The translations under genes and the position numbers were made by a program. 64,000 nucleotides of DNA from Pleurodeles waltl (lineage: Eukaryota > Chordata > Amphibia > Caudata > Salamandridae): NCBI RefSeq assembly GCF_031143425.1, contig NC_090446.1, forward strand, positions 1,549,188,749-1,549,252,748, written 5' to 3'. Below, piece by piece: positions 1-13,600 of this stretch (position 1 is the stretch's first letter; every line of letters begins with the position of its first letter). The notes beneath the pieces are model-generated. The model saw only the letters and a program-made list of their open reading frames with translations, did not search any database and was not told the origin of the DNA.

Positions 1-64
1 GACACTGGAGGGGGTGCTCCTAAACCAGATCCCTGACACAGGAGAGGGCCCTCCTAAACCAGAT

Positions 65-132
65 CCCTCAAACAGGGGAAAGCCCACACACAACAGGTCT
101 TTGAGACAGGACCAAGGACACCCACAGCAGCT
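65..132. repeat. 68-bp variant segment (two diverged 34-mers)
   Basis: First of many copies of the segment containing CCCACACACAACAGG and GACAGGACCAAG. It is exactly 68 bp (65-98 plus 99-132). The two halves are in phase with the array: half one starts like CCCTCAAACAGGG and half two CTTTGAGACAGGACC, and each aligns to the CCCTGACACAGGA start of a normal unit. I read it as two anciently diverged monomers that now spread together as a block. It recurs at irregular spacing throughout the array (for example near 1,127, 2,353, 6,025, 11,400, 16,220, 33,480 and 43,985). Right of 47.9 kb it appears in a CCCACCCAGAACAGG form. Confidence 0.85.
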
Positions 133-1218
133 CTTTGACACAAGAGAGGGCGCTCCTAAACCAGATCCCTGACAGAGGAGAGGGAGCTCTTAAACAAGAT
201 CCCTGACACAGGAGAGGGTGATCCTAAACCAGATCCCTAACACAGGAGAGGACGCTCCTAAACCAGATCTCTGACACAGAAGAGGGTGATACTAAACCAG
301 ATCCCTGACACAGCAGAAGGCACTCCTTAGCCAGATCCCTGACACAGGAGAGGGCGCTCCTATACCACATCTCTGACACAGGAGAGGGCGCTTCTAAACC
401 AGATCTCTGATACAGGAGAGGGTGCTCCTAAACCAGATCTCTGACACAGGAGATCCCTGATACAGGAGAGGGTGATCCTAAACCAGATCCCTGACAGAGG
501 AGATGGCGCTCTTAAAACAGATCCCTAACACAGGAGAGGGTGCTCTTAAACCAGATCCCTGACACAGGAGAGGGTGATCCTAAATCAGATCCGTGACACA
601 GCAGAAGGCACTCCTAAACCAGATACCTGACACAGGAGAGGGCGCTCCTATACCACATCTCTGACACAGGAGAGGGTGCTTCTAAACCAGATCCCTGACA
701 CAGGACAGGGTGCTCCTATACCAGATCCCTGACACAGGAGATCCCTAATACAGGAGAGGTTGCTCCTAAACCAGATCCCTGACACAGGAGAGGGTGCTCC
801 TAAACCACATCCCTCACACAGCAGAATGAGCTCCTAAACCAGATCCCTGATACAGGAGAAGGCGCTCCTATACCACATCTCTAAAACCGGCGAGGGCGCT
901 CCTAAACCAGATCCCTGACACAGGACAGCTTGCTCCTAATGCAGATCCCTGACACAGGACAGGGTGCTCCTATACCAGATCCCTGACACAGCAGGGGGTG
1001 CTTCTATGCCAGATCCCTGAAACAGCAGAGGGCACCTCTAAACTTGATCCCTGACACAGGAGATGCCGCTACTATACCACATCTCTGACACAGGAGAGGG
1101 CGCTCCTTAACCAGATCCCTGACACAGGGGAAAGCCCACACACAACAGGTCTTTGAGAGAGGACCAACTACACCCACAGCAGATCCCTGACACAGGAGAG
1201 GGCGCTCCTAAACCAGAT

Positions 1219-1252
1219 CCCTGACACAGGAGAGGGCACTCCTAAACCAGAT
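1219..1252. repeat. Representative 34-bp unit
   Basis: A clean monomer; the next CCCTGACAC begins exactly 34 bp later at 1,253. Each standard unit holds the short inverted repeat AGGAG - 6 nt - CTCCT, so single strands could form a small hairpin in every unit. Variants with GCAGAGGGCAC in place of GGAGAGGGCGC weaken the stem. Confidence 0.9.
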
Positions 1253-4200
1253 CCCTGACACAGGAGAGGGCGCTCCTAAACCAGATCCCTGACACAGGAG
1301 AGGGTGCTCCTCAACCATACCCCTCACACAGCAGAGGGTGCTTATATACTGGATCCCTGACACAGCAGAGGGCACTCCTAAACCTGATCCCTGACACAGG
1401 AGATGCCGCTCCTATATCACATCTCTGACAGAGGAGAGGGCGCTCCTAAACCAAATCTCTGACACAGGGAAAGCCCACAAACAACAGGTCTTTGAGACAG
1501 GACCAAATACACCCACAGCAGATCTCTGTCACAGGAGAGGGCGCTCCTAAACCAGATCCCTGACAGAGGAGAGGGGGCTCCTAAACAAGATCCCTGACAC
1601 AGGAGAGGGTGACCCTAAACCAGATCCCTGACACAGCAGAAGGCACTCCTAAACCAGATCCCTGACACAGGAGAGGGCGCTCCTATACCACATCTCTGAC
1701 ACAGGAGAGGGCGCTTCTAAACCAGATCTCTGACACAGGAGAGGGTGCTCCTAAACCAGATCCCTGACACAGGAAAGGGTGCTCCTAAACCAGATCCCTG
1801 ACACAGGAGAGGGTGCTCCTAAACCAGATCCCTCACACAGCAGAGGGCACTCCTAAACCAGATCCCTGACACAGGAGAGGGCACTCCTATACCACATCTC
1901 TGATACAGGAGAGGGCGCTCCTAAACCAGATCCCTGACACAGGACAGGATGCTCCTTCACAAGATCCCTGACACAGCAGAGGGTGCTTCTATACCAGATC
2001 GCTGACACAGCAGAGGGCACTCCTAAACCTGATCTCTGACACAGGAGATGCCGCTCCTATACCACACCTCTGACACAGGAGAGGGCGCTCCTAAACCAAA
2101 TCCCTGACACAGGGAAATCCCACAAACAACAGGTCTTTGAGACAGGACCAAGTACACCCACAGCAGATCCCTAACACAGGAGAGGGCTCTCATATACCAG
2201 ATCCATGACACTGGAGGGGGTTCTCCTAAACCATATCCCTGACACAGGAGAGAGCCCTCCTAAACCAGATCCCTGACACAGGAGAGGCCACTCCTAAACC
2301 AGATCCCTGGCACAGGAGAGGGCCCTCCTAAACCATATCGATCAAACAGGGGAAAGCCCACACACAACAGGTCTTTGAGACAGGACCAAGGACACCCACA
2401 GCAGCTCTTTGACACAAGAGAGGGCGCTCCTAAACCAGATCCCTGACAGAGGAGAGGGAGCTCTTAAACAAGATCCATGACACTTGAGAGGGCGATCCTA
2501 AAACAGATCCCTGACACAGGAGAGGACGCTCCTAAACCATATCACTGACACAGGAGAGGGTGGTCCTAAACCAGATCCCTGACACAGAAGAGAGTGATAC
2601 TAAACCAGATCCCTGACGCAGCAGAAGGCACTCCTAAACCAGATCCCTGACACAGGAGAGGGTGCTCCTGTACCACATCTCTGAAAAGGAGAGGACGCTT
2701 CTAAACCAGATCCCTCACACAGGAGAGGATGCTCCTATACCAGATCCCTGACACAGGAGATCCCTGATACAGGAGAGGGTGCTCCTAAACCAGATCCCTG
2801 ACAGAGGAGACAGTGCTCTTAAAACAGATCCCTGACACAGGAGAGGGCGCTCTTAAACCAGATCCCTGACACAGGAGAGGGTGATCCAAAATCAGATCCG
2901 TGATACAGCAGAAGGCACTCCTAAACCAGATACCTGACACAGGAGAGGGCGCTCCTATACCACATCTCTGACACAGGAGAGGGCGCTTCTAAACCAGATC
3001 CCTGACACAGGACAGGGTGCTCCTATACCAGATCCCTGACACAGGAGATCCCTAATACAGGAGAAGTTGCTCCTAAACCAGATCCCTGACACAGGAGAGG
3101 GTGCTCCTATACCACATCTCTGAAATGGGAGAGGACGCTCCTAAACCAGATCCCTGACACAGGACATGGTGCTCCTAAGCCAGATCCCTGACACAGGACA
3201 GGGTGCTCCTATACCAGATCCCTGACACATCAGAGGGTGCTTCTATGCCAGATCCCTGACACAGCAGAGGGCACCCCTAAACTTGATCCCTGATATAGGA
3301 GATGCCGCTACTATACCACATCTCTGACACAGGAGAGGGCGCTCCTTAACCAGATCCCTGACACAGGGGAAAGCCCACACACAACAGGTCTTTGAGAGAG
3401 GACCAACTACACCCACAGCAGATCCCTGACACAGGAGAGGGCACTCCTAAACCAGATACCTAACACAGGAGAGGGCGCTCCTAAACAACATCACTGAAAT
3501 AGGAGAGGGCTCTCCCAAACCAGATCCCTGACACAGGACAGGGTGCTCCTATACCAGATCCCTGACACAGCAGAGGGTGCTTCTATACCAGATCCCTGAC
3601 ACAGCAGAGGGCACTCCTAAACCTGATCCCTGACACAGGAGATGCCGCTCCTATACCACATCTCTGACACAGGAGAAGGCGCTCCTAAACCAAATCCCTG
3701 ACACAGGGAAAGCCCACAAACAACAGGTCTTTGAGACAGGACCAATTACACCCACAGCAGATCTTTGACACAGGAGAGGGCTCTCCTATACCAGATCCAT
3801 GACACTGGAGGGGGTGCTCCCAAACCAGATCCCTGACACAGGACAGGGTGCTCCTATACCAGATCCCTGACACAGCAGAGGGTGCTTCTATACCAGATCC
3901 CTGACACAGCAGAAGGCATTCCTAAACCTGATCCCTGACACAGGAGATGCCGCTCCTATACCACATCTCTGACACAGGAGAGGGCGCTCCTAAACCTAAT
4001 CCCGGACACAGGGTAAGCGCACAAACAACAGGTCTTTGAGACAGGACCAAGTACACCCACAGCAGATCTCTGACACAGGAGAGGGCTCTCCTATACCAGG
4101 TCCAAGACACTGGAGGGGGTGCTCCTAAAACAGATCCCTGACACAGGAGAGGGCCCTCCTAAACCAGATCCCACAAACAGGTGAAATCCCACACACAACA

Positions 4201-5045
4201 GGTCTTTGAGACAGGACCAAGGAAACCCACAGCAGCTCTCTGACACAGGAGAGGGCGCTCCTAAACCAGATCCCTGACAGAGGAGAGGGCGCTCTTAAAC
4301 CAGATCCCTGTCACAGGAGAGGGCGCTCCTAAACCAGATCCCTGACACAGGAGAGGGCTCTCCTAAACAAGATCCCTGACACAGGAGAGGGTGACCCTAA
4401 ACCAGATCCCTGACACAGCAGAAGGCACTCCTAAACCAGATCCCTGACACAGGAGAGGGCGCTCCTATACCACATCTCTGACACAGGAGAGGGCGCTTCT
4501 AAACCAGATCGCTGACACAGGAGAGGGCGCTCATATACCAGATCTCTGACACAGGAGATCCCTGATACAGGAGAGGGTGCTCCTAAACCAGATCCCTGAC
4601 ACAGGAAAGGGTGCTCCTAAACCAGATCCCTGACACAGGAGAGGGTGCTCCTCAACCAGATCCCTCACACAGCAGAGGGCACTCCTAAGCCAGATCCCTG
4701 ACACAGGAGAGGGCACTCCTATACCACATCTGTGGCACTGGAGAGGGCGCTCCTAAACCAGATTCCTGACACAGGACAGGATGCTCCTAAACCAGATCCC
4801 TGACACAGGACAGGGTGCTCCTATAAAAGATCCCTGACACAGAAGGGGGTGCTTCTATAAAAGATCTCTGACACAGGAGAGGGCGATCCTAAACCAGATC
4901 CCGGACACAGGGGAAAGCCCACACACAACAAGTCTTTGAGACAGGACCAAGTACACACACAGCAGATCCCTGACACAGGAGAGGGTGCTCCCATACCAGA
5001 TCAATGACACTGGAGGGAGCACTCCTAAGCCAGATCCCTGACACA

Positions 5046-5056
5046 GGGGGGGGGGG
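5046..5056 (+). repeat. G homopolymer in the array
   Basis: Eleven consecutive G where a normal unit has GGAGAGGG. Either a local slippage expansion or a base-calling problem. Confidence 0.8.
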
Positions 5057-7680
5057 CGCTCATAAACCAGATTCCTCACACAGGGGAAAGCCCACACACA
5101 ACAGGTCTTTGAGACAGGACCAAGTACACCCACAGCAGCTCTCTGACACAAGAGAGGGTGCTCCTAAACCAGATCCCTAACACAGGAGAGGGCGCTCTTA
5201 AACCAGATCCCTGACACAGGAGAGGGTGCTCCTAAACCAGATCATAGGAGATGGCGCTCCTAAACCAGATCCCTGACACAGGAGAGGCCACTCCTAAACC
5301 AGATCCCTGAAACAGGAGAGGGCCCTCATATACCAGATCCCTGACACAGGACAGGGTGCTCCTATACCAGATCCCTGACACAGAAGAAGGCACTCCTAAA
5401 CCAGATCTCTGACACAGGAGAGGGTGCTCCTATACCAGATCCCTGACACAGGACTGGGTGCTCCTTTACCAGATCCCTGACACAGCAGAGGGCACTCCTA
5501 GACCAGAACCCTGACACAGGAGAGGGCGCTCCCAAACCAGATCCCTGACACAGATCAGGGTGCTCTTATACCAGATCCCTGACACAGGAGCTGGCACTCC
5601 TAAACCAGAACCTGACACAGGAGAGGGCGTTCCTAAACCAGATCCCTGACACAGGAGAGGGTGCTCCTAAACCAGATCCCTGACTCAGGAGAGGGTGCTC
5701 CTATACCAGATCCCTCAGACAGCAGAGGACACTCCTAAACCAGATCCCTGCCACAAGAGAGGGTGCTCCTATACCACATCTCTAAAACAGGAGAGGGTGC
5801 TCATAAACCAGATCCTTGACACAGGACAGGGTGCTCCTAAGCCAGATCCCTGACACAGGACAGGCTGTTCCTATACCAGATCCCTGACACAGCAGAGGGT
5901 GCTTCTATACCAGATCCCTGACACAGCAGAGGGCACTCCTAAACCTGATCGCTGACACAGGAGATGCCGCTTCTATACCACATCTCGGACACAGGAGAGA
6001 GCGCTCCTAAACCAGATCCCTGACACAGGGAAAAGCCCACACACAACAGGTCTTTGAGACAGGACCAAGTACACCCACAGCAGATCCCTGACACAGGAGA
6101 GGGCGCTCCTATACCAGATCCATGACACTGGAGGGGGTGCTCCTAAACCAGATCCCTGACACAGGAGAGGGCGCTCCTAAACCAGATCCCTCACACAGGG
6201 GAAAGTCCACACACAACAGGTCTTTGAGACAGGACCAAGTACACCCACAGAAGCTCTCTGACACAAGAGAGGGCGTTCCTAAACCAGATCCCTGACACAG
6301 GAGAGGGTGCTCTTAAGGCAGATCCCTGACAAAGGAGAGGTCGCTCCTAAACCAGATCCCTGACACAGGAGAGGTCGCTCCTAAACCAGATACCTGACAC
6401 AGGAGAGGGTGCTCCTAAACCACATCCCTGACACAGGAGAGGGTGCTCCTAAACCAGATCCCTCACACAGCAGAGGGCGCTCCTAAACAAGATCCCTGAC
6501 ACAGGAGAGGGTGCTCTTAAGGCAGATCCCTGACACAGGAGAGGTCGCTCCTAAACCAGATCCCTGACACAGGAGAGAGCGCTCCTAAACCAGATCCCTG
6601 ACACAGGAGAGAGCACTCCTAAACCAGATCCCTGACACAGGAGAGGTCGCTCTTAAACCAGATCCCTTACACAGGAGAGGTCGCTCTTATACCACATCTC
6701 TGACACAGGAGAGGTCACTCCTAAACCAGATCCCTGACACAGGAGAGGTCGCTCCTAAACCAGATCCCTGACACAGGAGAGGGTTCTCCTAAACCACATC
6801 CCTGACACAGGAGAGGGTGCTCCTAAACCAGATCCCTCACACAGCAGAGGGCGCTCCTAAACAAGATCCCTGACACAGTAGAAGGCGCTCCTAAACCAGA
6901 TCCCTGACACAGGAGAGGGCGCTCCTATACCCCAGCTCTGAAACAGTAGAGGGTGCTCCTAAAACAGATCCCTGACACAGGAGTGGGTGCTCCCAAACCA
7001 GATCCCTGACACAGGAGAGGGCGCTCCTAAACCAGATCCCTCACACAGGAGAGGGTGCTCCCATACCACATCTCTGAAACAGGAGAGGGCGCTCCTAAAC
7101 CAGATCCCTGATGCAGGACAGGCTGCTCTTATACCAGATCCCTGACACAGCAGAGGGTGCTTGTATTCCAGATCCCTGACACAGCAGAGGGCACTCCTAA
7201 ACCTGATCACTGACACAGGAGATGCCGCTCCTTTACCACATCTCGGACACAGGAGAGAGCGCTCCTAAACCAGATCCCTGACACAGGGGAAAACCCACAC
7301 ACAACAGGTCTTTGAGACAGGGCCAAGTACACCCACAGCAGATCTCTGACACAGGAGAGGGCGCTCCTAAACCAGATCCCTGACACAGGAGAGGGCGCTC
7401 CTAGATCCCTGACACAGGAGAGGGTGCTCCTAAACCAGATCCCTCACACAGCAGAGGGCACTCCTAAACAACATCCCTGACACAGGAGAAGGCGCTCCTA
7501 AACCAGATCCCTGACACAGGACAGGGTGCTCCTAAACCAGATCCCTGACACAGGACAGGGTGCTCCTACACAAGATCCCTGACACAGCAGAGGGTGCTTC
7601 TATACCTGATCCCTGACACAGCAGAGGGCACTCCTAAACCTGATCTCTGACACAGGAGATGCCGCTCCTATACCACATCT

Positions 7681-10600
7681 CTGACACAGGAGAGGGCGCT
7701 CCTAAACCAAATCCCTGACACAGGGAAATCCCACAAACAACAGGTCTTTGAGACAGGACCAAGTACACCCACAGCATATCCCTGACGCAGGAGAGGGCTC
7801 TCCTATACCAGATTCATGACACTGGAGGGGGTGCTCCTAAACCAGATCCCTGACACAGGAGAGGGCCCTCCTGAACCAGATCCCTCAAACAGGGGAAAGC
7901 CCACACACAACAGGTCTTTGAGACAGGACCAAGGACACCCACAGCAGCTCTTTGACACAAGAGAGGGTGCTCCTAAACCAGATCCCTGACAGAGGAGAGG
8001 GAGCTCTTAAACAAGATCCCTGACACAGGAGATGCCGCTACTATACCAGATCCCTAACACAGGAGAGGACGCTCCTAAACCAGATCCCTGACACAGAAGA
8101 GGGTGATACTAAACCAGATCCCTGACACAGCAGAAGGCACTCCTAAGCCAGATCCCTGACACAGGAGAGGGCGCTCCTAAACAAGATCCCTGACACAGGA
8201 GAGGGCGCTTCTAAACCAGATCTCTGACACAAGAGAGGGTGCTCCTAAACCAGATCCCTGACACAGGAGATCCCTGATACAGGAGAGGGTGCTCCTAAAC
8301 CAGATCCCTGACAGAGGAGACGGCGCTCTTAAAACAGATCCCTGACACAGGAGAGGGCGCTCTTAAACCAGATCCTTGACACAGGAGAGGGTGATCCTAA
8401 ACCAGATCCGTGACACAGCAGAAGGCACTCCTAAACCAGATACCTGACACAGGAGAGGGCGCTCCTATACCACATCTCTGACACAGGAGAGGTTGCTTCT
8501 AAACCAGATCCCTGACACAGGACAGGGTGCTCCTATACCAGATCCCTGACACAGGAGATCCCTAATACAGGAGAGGTTGCTTCTAAACCAGATCCCTGAC
8601 ACAGGAGAGGGTGCTCCTAAACCACATCCCTCACACAGCAGAATGCGCTCCTAAACCAGATCCCTGACACAGGAGAGGGCGCTCCTATACCACATCTCTA
8701 AAACCGGCGAGGGCACTCCTAAACCAGATCCCTGACACAGGACAGCTTGCTCCTAAGGCAGATCCCTGACACAGGACAGGGTGCTCCTATACCAGATCCC
8801 TGACACAGTAGGGGGTGCGTCTATGCCAGATACCTGAAACAGCAGAGGGCACCTCTAAACCTGATCCCTGACACAGGAGATGCCGCTACTATACCACATC
8901 TCTGACACAGGAGAGGGCGCTCCTTTACCAGATCCCTGACACAGGGGAAAGCCCACACACAACAGGTCTTTGAGAGAGGACCAACTACACCCACAGCAGA
9001 TCCCTGACACAGGAGAGGGCGCTCCTAAACCAGATCCCTGACACAGGAGAGGGCACTCCTAAACCAGATCCCTGACACAGGAGAGGGCGCTCCTAAACCA
9101 GACCCCTCACACAGCAGAGGGCACTCCTAAACAAGATCCCTGACATAGGAGAAGGTGCTCCTAAACGACATCTCTGAAACAGGAGAGGGCTCTCCCAAAC
9201 CAGATCCCTGACACAGGACAGGGTGCTCCTATACCAGATCACTGACACAGCAGAGGGTGCTTATATACTAGATCCCTGACACAGCAGAGGGCACTCCTAA
9301 ACCAGATCCCTGACAGAGGAGAGGGAGCTCTTAAACAAGATCCATGACACTGGAGAGGGTGATCCTAAACCAGATCCCTGACACAGGAGAGGACGCTCCT
9401 AAACCATATCCCTGACACAGGAGAGGGTGGTCCTAAACCAGATCCCTGACACAGAAGAGGGTGATACTAAACCAGATCCCTGACACAGCAGAAGGCACTC
9501 CTAAACCAGATCCCTGACACAGGAGAGTGTGGTACTGTACCACATCTCTGAAAAGGAGAGGACGCTTCTAAACCAGATCCCTGACACAGGAGAGGATGCT
9601 CCTATACCAGATCCCTGACACAGGAGATCCCTGATACAGGAGAGGGTGCTCCTAAACCAGATCCCTGACAGAGGAGACAGTGCTCTTAAAACAGATCCCT
9701 GACACAGGAGAGGGCACTCTTAAACCAGATCCCTGACACAGGAGAGGGTGATCCAAAATCAGATCCGTGACACAGCAGAAGGCACTCCTAAACCAGATAC
9801 CTGACACAGGAGAGGGCGCTCCTATACCACATCTCTGACACAGGAGAGGGCGCTTCTAAACCAGATCCCTGACACAGGACAGGGTGCTCCTATACCAGAT
9901 CCCTGACACAGGATATCCCTAATACAGGAGAGGTTGCTCCTAAACCAGATCCCTGACAGAGGACATGGTGCTCCTAAGCCAGATCCCTGACACAGGACAG
10001 GGTGCTCCTATACCAGATCCCTGACACATCAGAGGGTGCTTCTATGTCAGATCCCTGACACAGCAGAGGGCACCCCTAAACTTGATCCCTGACACAGGAG
10101 ATGCCGCTACTATACCACATCTCTGACACAGGAGAGGGCGCTCCTTAACCAGATCCCTGACACAGGGGAAAGCCCACACACAACAGGTCTTTGAGAAAGG
10201 ACCAACTACACCCACAGCAGATCCCTGACACAGGAGAGGGCACTCCTAAACCAGATCCCTGACACAGGAGAGGGCGCTCCTAAACAACATCACTGAAACA
10301 GGAGAGGGCTCTCCCAAACCAGATCCCTGACACAGGACAAGGTGCTCCTATACCAGATCCCTGACACAGCAGAGGGTGCTTCTATACCAGATCCCTGACA
10401 CAGCAGAGTGCACTCCTAAACCTGATCCCTGACACAGGAGATGCCGCTCCTATACCACATCTCTGACACAGGAGAGGGCGCTCCTAAACCAAATCCCTGA
10501 CACAGGGAAAGCCCACAAACAACAGGTCTTTGAGACAGGACCAAGTACACCCACAGCAGATCTTTGACACAGGAGAGGGCTCTTCTATACAAGATCCATG

Positions 10601-13600
10601 ACACTGGAGGGGGGGCGACTAAACCAGATCCCTGACACATGAGAGGGCCCTCCTAAACCAGATCCCACAAACAGGGGAAAGCCCACACACAACAGGTCTT
10701 TGAGACAGGACCAAGGAAACCCACAGCAGCTCTCTGACACAGGAGAGGGCACTCCTAAACCAGATCCCTGACAGAGGAGAGGGCGCTCTAAAACCAGATC
10801 CCTGTCACAGGAGAGGGCGCTCCTAAACCAGATCCCTGACACAGGAGAGGGTGCTCCTAAACAAGATCCCTGACACAGGAGAGGGTGACCCTAAACCAGA
10901 TCCCTGACACAGCAGAAGGCACTCCTAAACCAGATCCCTGACACAGGAGAGGGCGCTCCTATACCACATCTCTGACACAGGAGAGGGCGCTTCTAAACCA
11001 GATCGCTGACACAGGAGAGGGCGCTCATATACCAGATCCCTGACACAGGAGATCCCTGATACAGGAGAGGGTGCTCCTAAACCAGATCCCTGACACAGGA
11101 AAGGGTGCTCCTAAAACAGATCCCTGACACAGGAGAGGATGCTCCTAAACCAGATCCCTCACACAGCAGAGGGCACTCCTAAACCAGATCCCTGACACAG
11201 GAGAGGGCACTCCTATACCACATCTCTGACACAGGAGAGGGCGCTCCTAAACCAGATCCCTGACACAGGATAGGATGCTCCTAAACCAGATCCCTGACAC
11301 AGGACAGGGTGCTCCTATACCAGATCCCTGACACAGCAGGGGGTGCTTCTATAAAAGATCTCTGACACAGGAGAGGGCGATCCTAAACCAGATCCCGGAC
11401 ACAGGGGAAAGCCCACACACAACAAGTCTTTGAGACAGGACCAAGTACACACACAGCAGATCCCTGACACAGGAGAGGGTGCTCCCATACCAGATCAATG
11501 ACACTGGAGGGAGCGCTCCTAAGCCAGATCCCTGACACTGTAGAGGGCGCTCCTAAACCAGATTCCTCACACAGGGGAAAGCCCACACACAACAGGTTTT
11601 TGAGACAGGACCAAGTACACCCACAGCAGCTCTCTGACACAAGAGAGGGTGCTCCTAAACCAGATCCCTGACACAGGAGAGGGCGCTCTTAAACCAGATC
11701 CCTCACACAGGAGAGGGTGCTCCTAAACAAGATCATAGGAGAGGGCGCTCCTAAACCAGATCCCTGACACAGGAGAGGCCACTCCTAAACCAGATCCCTG
11801 ACACAGGAGAGGGCGCTCCTATACCAGATCCCTGACACAGGACAGGGTGCTCCTATACCAGATCCCTGACACAGCAGAAGGCACTCCTAAACCACATCTC
11901 TGACACAGGAGAGGGTGCTCCTATACCAGATCCCTGACACAGGACTGGGTGCTCCTTTACCAGATCCCTGATACAGCGGAGGGCACTCCTAGACCAGAAC
12001 CCTGACACAGGAGAGGGCGCTCCTAAACAACATCACTGAAACAGGAGAGGGCTCTCCCAAACCAGATCCCTGACACAGGACAAGGTGCTCCTATACCAGA
12101 TCCCTGACACAGCAGAGGGTGCTTCTATACCAGATCCCTGACACAGCAGAGTGCACTCCTAAACCTGATCCCTGACACAGGAGATGCCGCTCCTATACCA
12201 CATCTCTGACACAGGAGAGGGCGCTCCTAAACCAAATCCCTGACACAGGGAAAGCCCACAAACAACAGGTCTTTGAGACAGGACCAAGTACACCCACAGC
12301 AGATCTTTGACACAGGAGAGGGCTCTTCTATACAAGATCCATGACACTGGAGGGGGGGCGACTAAACCAGATCCCTGACACATGAGAGGGCCCTCCTAAA
12401 CCAGATCCCACAAACAGGGGAAAGCCCACACACAACAGGTCTTTGAGACAGGACCAAGGAAACCCACAGCAGCTCTCTGACACAGGAGAGGGCACTCCTA
12501 AACCAGATCCCTGACAGAGGAGAGGGCGCTCTAAAACCAGATCCCTGTCACAGGAGAGGGCGCTCCTAAACCAGATCCCTGACACAGGAGAGGGTGCTCC
12601 TAAACAAGATCCCTGACACAGGAGAGGGTGACCCTAAACCAGATCCCTGACACAGCAGAAGGCACTCCTAAACCAGATCCCTGACACAGGAGAGGGCGCT
12701 CCTATACCACATCTCTGACACAGGAGAGGGCGCTTCTAAACCAGATCGCTGACACAGGAGAGGGCGCTCATATACCAGATCCCTGACACAGGAGATCCCT
12801 GATACAGGAGAGGGTGCTCCTAAACCAGATCCCTGACACAGGAAAGGGTGCTCCTAAAACAGATCCCTGACACAGGAGAGGATGCTCCTAAACCAGATCC
12901 CTCACACAGCAGAGGGCACTCCTAAACCAGATCCCTGACACAGGAGAGGGCACTCCTATACCACATCTCTGACACAGGAGAGGGCGCTCCTAAACCAGAT
13001 CCCTGACACAGGATAGGATGCTCCTAAACCAGATCCCTGACACAGGACAGGGTGCTCCTATACCAGATCCCTGACACAGCAGGGGGTGCTTCTATAAAAG
13101 ATCTCTGACACAGGAGAGGGCGATCCTAAACCAGATCCCGGACACAGGGGAAAGCCCACACACAACAAGTCTTTGAGACAGGACCAAGTACACACACAGC
13201 AGATCCCTGACACAGGAGAGGGTGCTCCCATACCAGATCAATGACACTGGAGGGAGCGCTCCTAAGCCAGATCCCTGACACTGTAGAGGGCGCTCCTAAA
13301 CCAGATTCCTCACACAGGGGAAAGCCCACACACAACAGGTTTTTGAGACAGGACCAAGTACACCCACAGCAGCTCTCTGACACAAGAGAGGGTGCTCCTA
13401 AACCAGATCCCTGACACAGGAGAGGGCGCTCTTAAACCAGATCCCTCACACAGGAGAGGGTGCTCCTAAACAAGATCATAGGAGAGGGCGCTCCTAAACC
13501 AGATCCCTGACACAGGAGAGGCCACTCCTAAACCAGATCCCTGACACAGGAGAGGGCGCTCCTATACCAGATCCCTGACACAGGACAGGGTGCTCCTATA

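Larger units (their letters stand above)
1..7680. repeat. Higher-order superunit, copy 0 (partial)
   Basis: Left-truncated copy of the approximately 11.3-kb superunit. Positions 1 to about 990 match 7,818-8,807 at a constant offset of 7,817 bp with only point changes. Further along, 1,342 aligns with 20,517, and 2,023-3,041 aligns with 21,363-22,381 at a constant offset of 19,340. Relative to copy 2 it lacks three units (102 bp) near 1,280-1,340 and keeps 68 bp near 3,070-3,140 that copies 1 and 2 have lost. Its right part (4,850-7,680) is shorter than the matching parts of copies 1 and 2. Whether the extra sequence was gained or lost cannot be told from one window. Confidence 0.8.
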
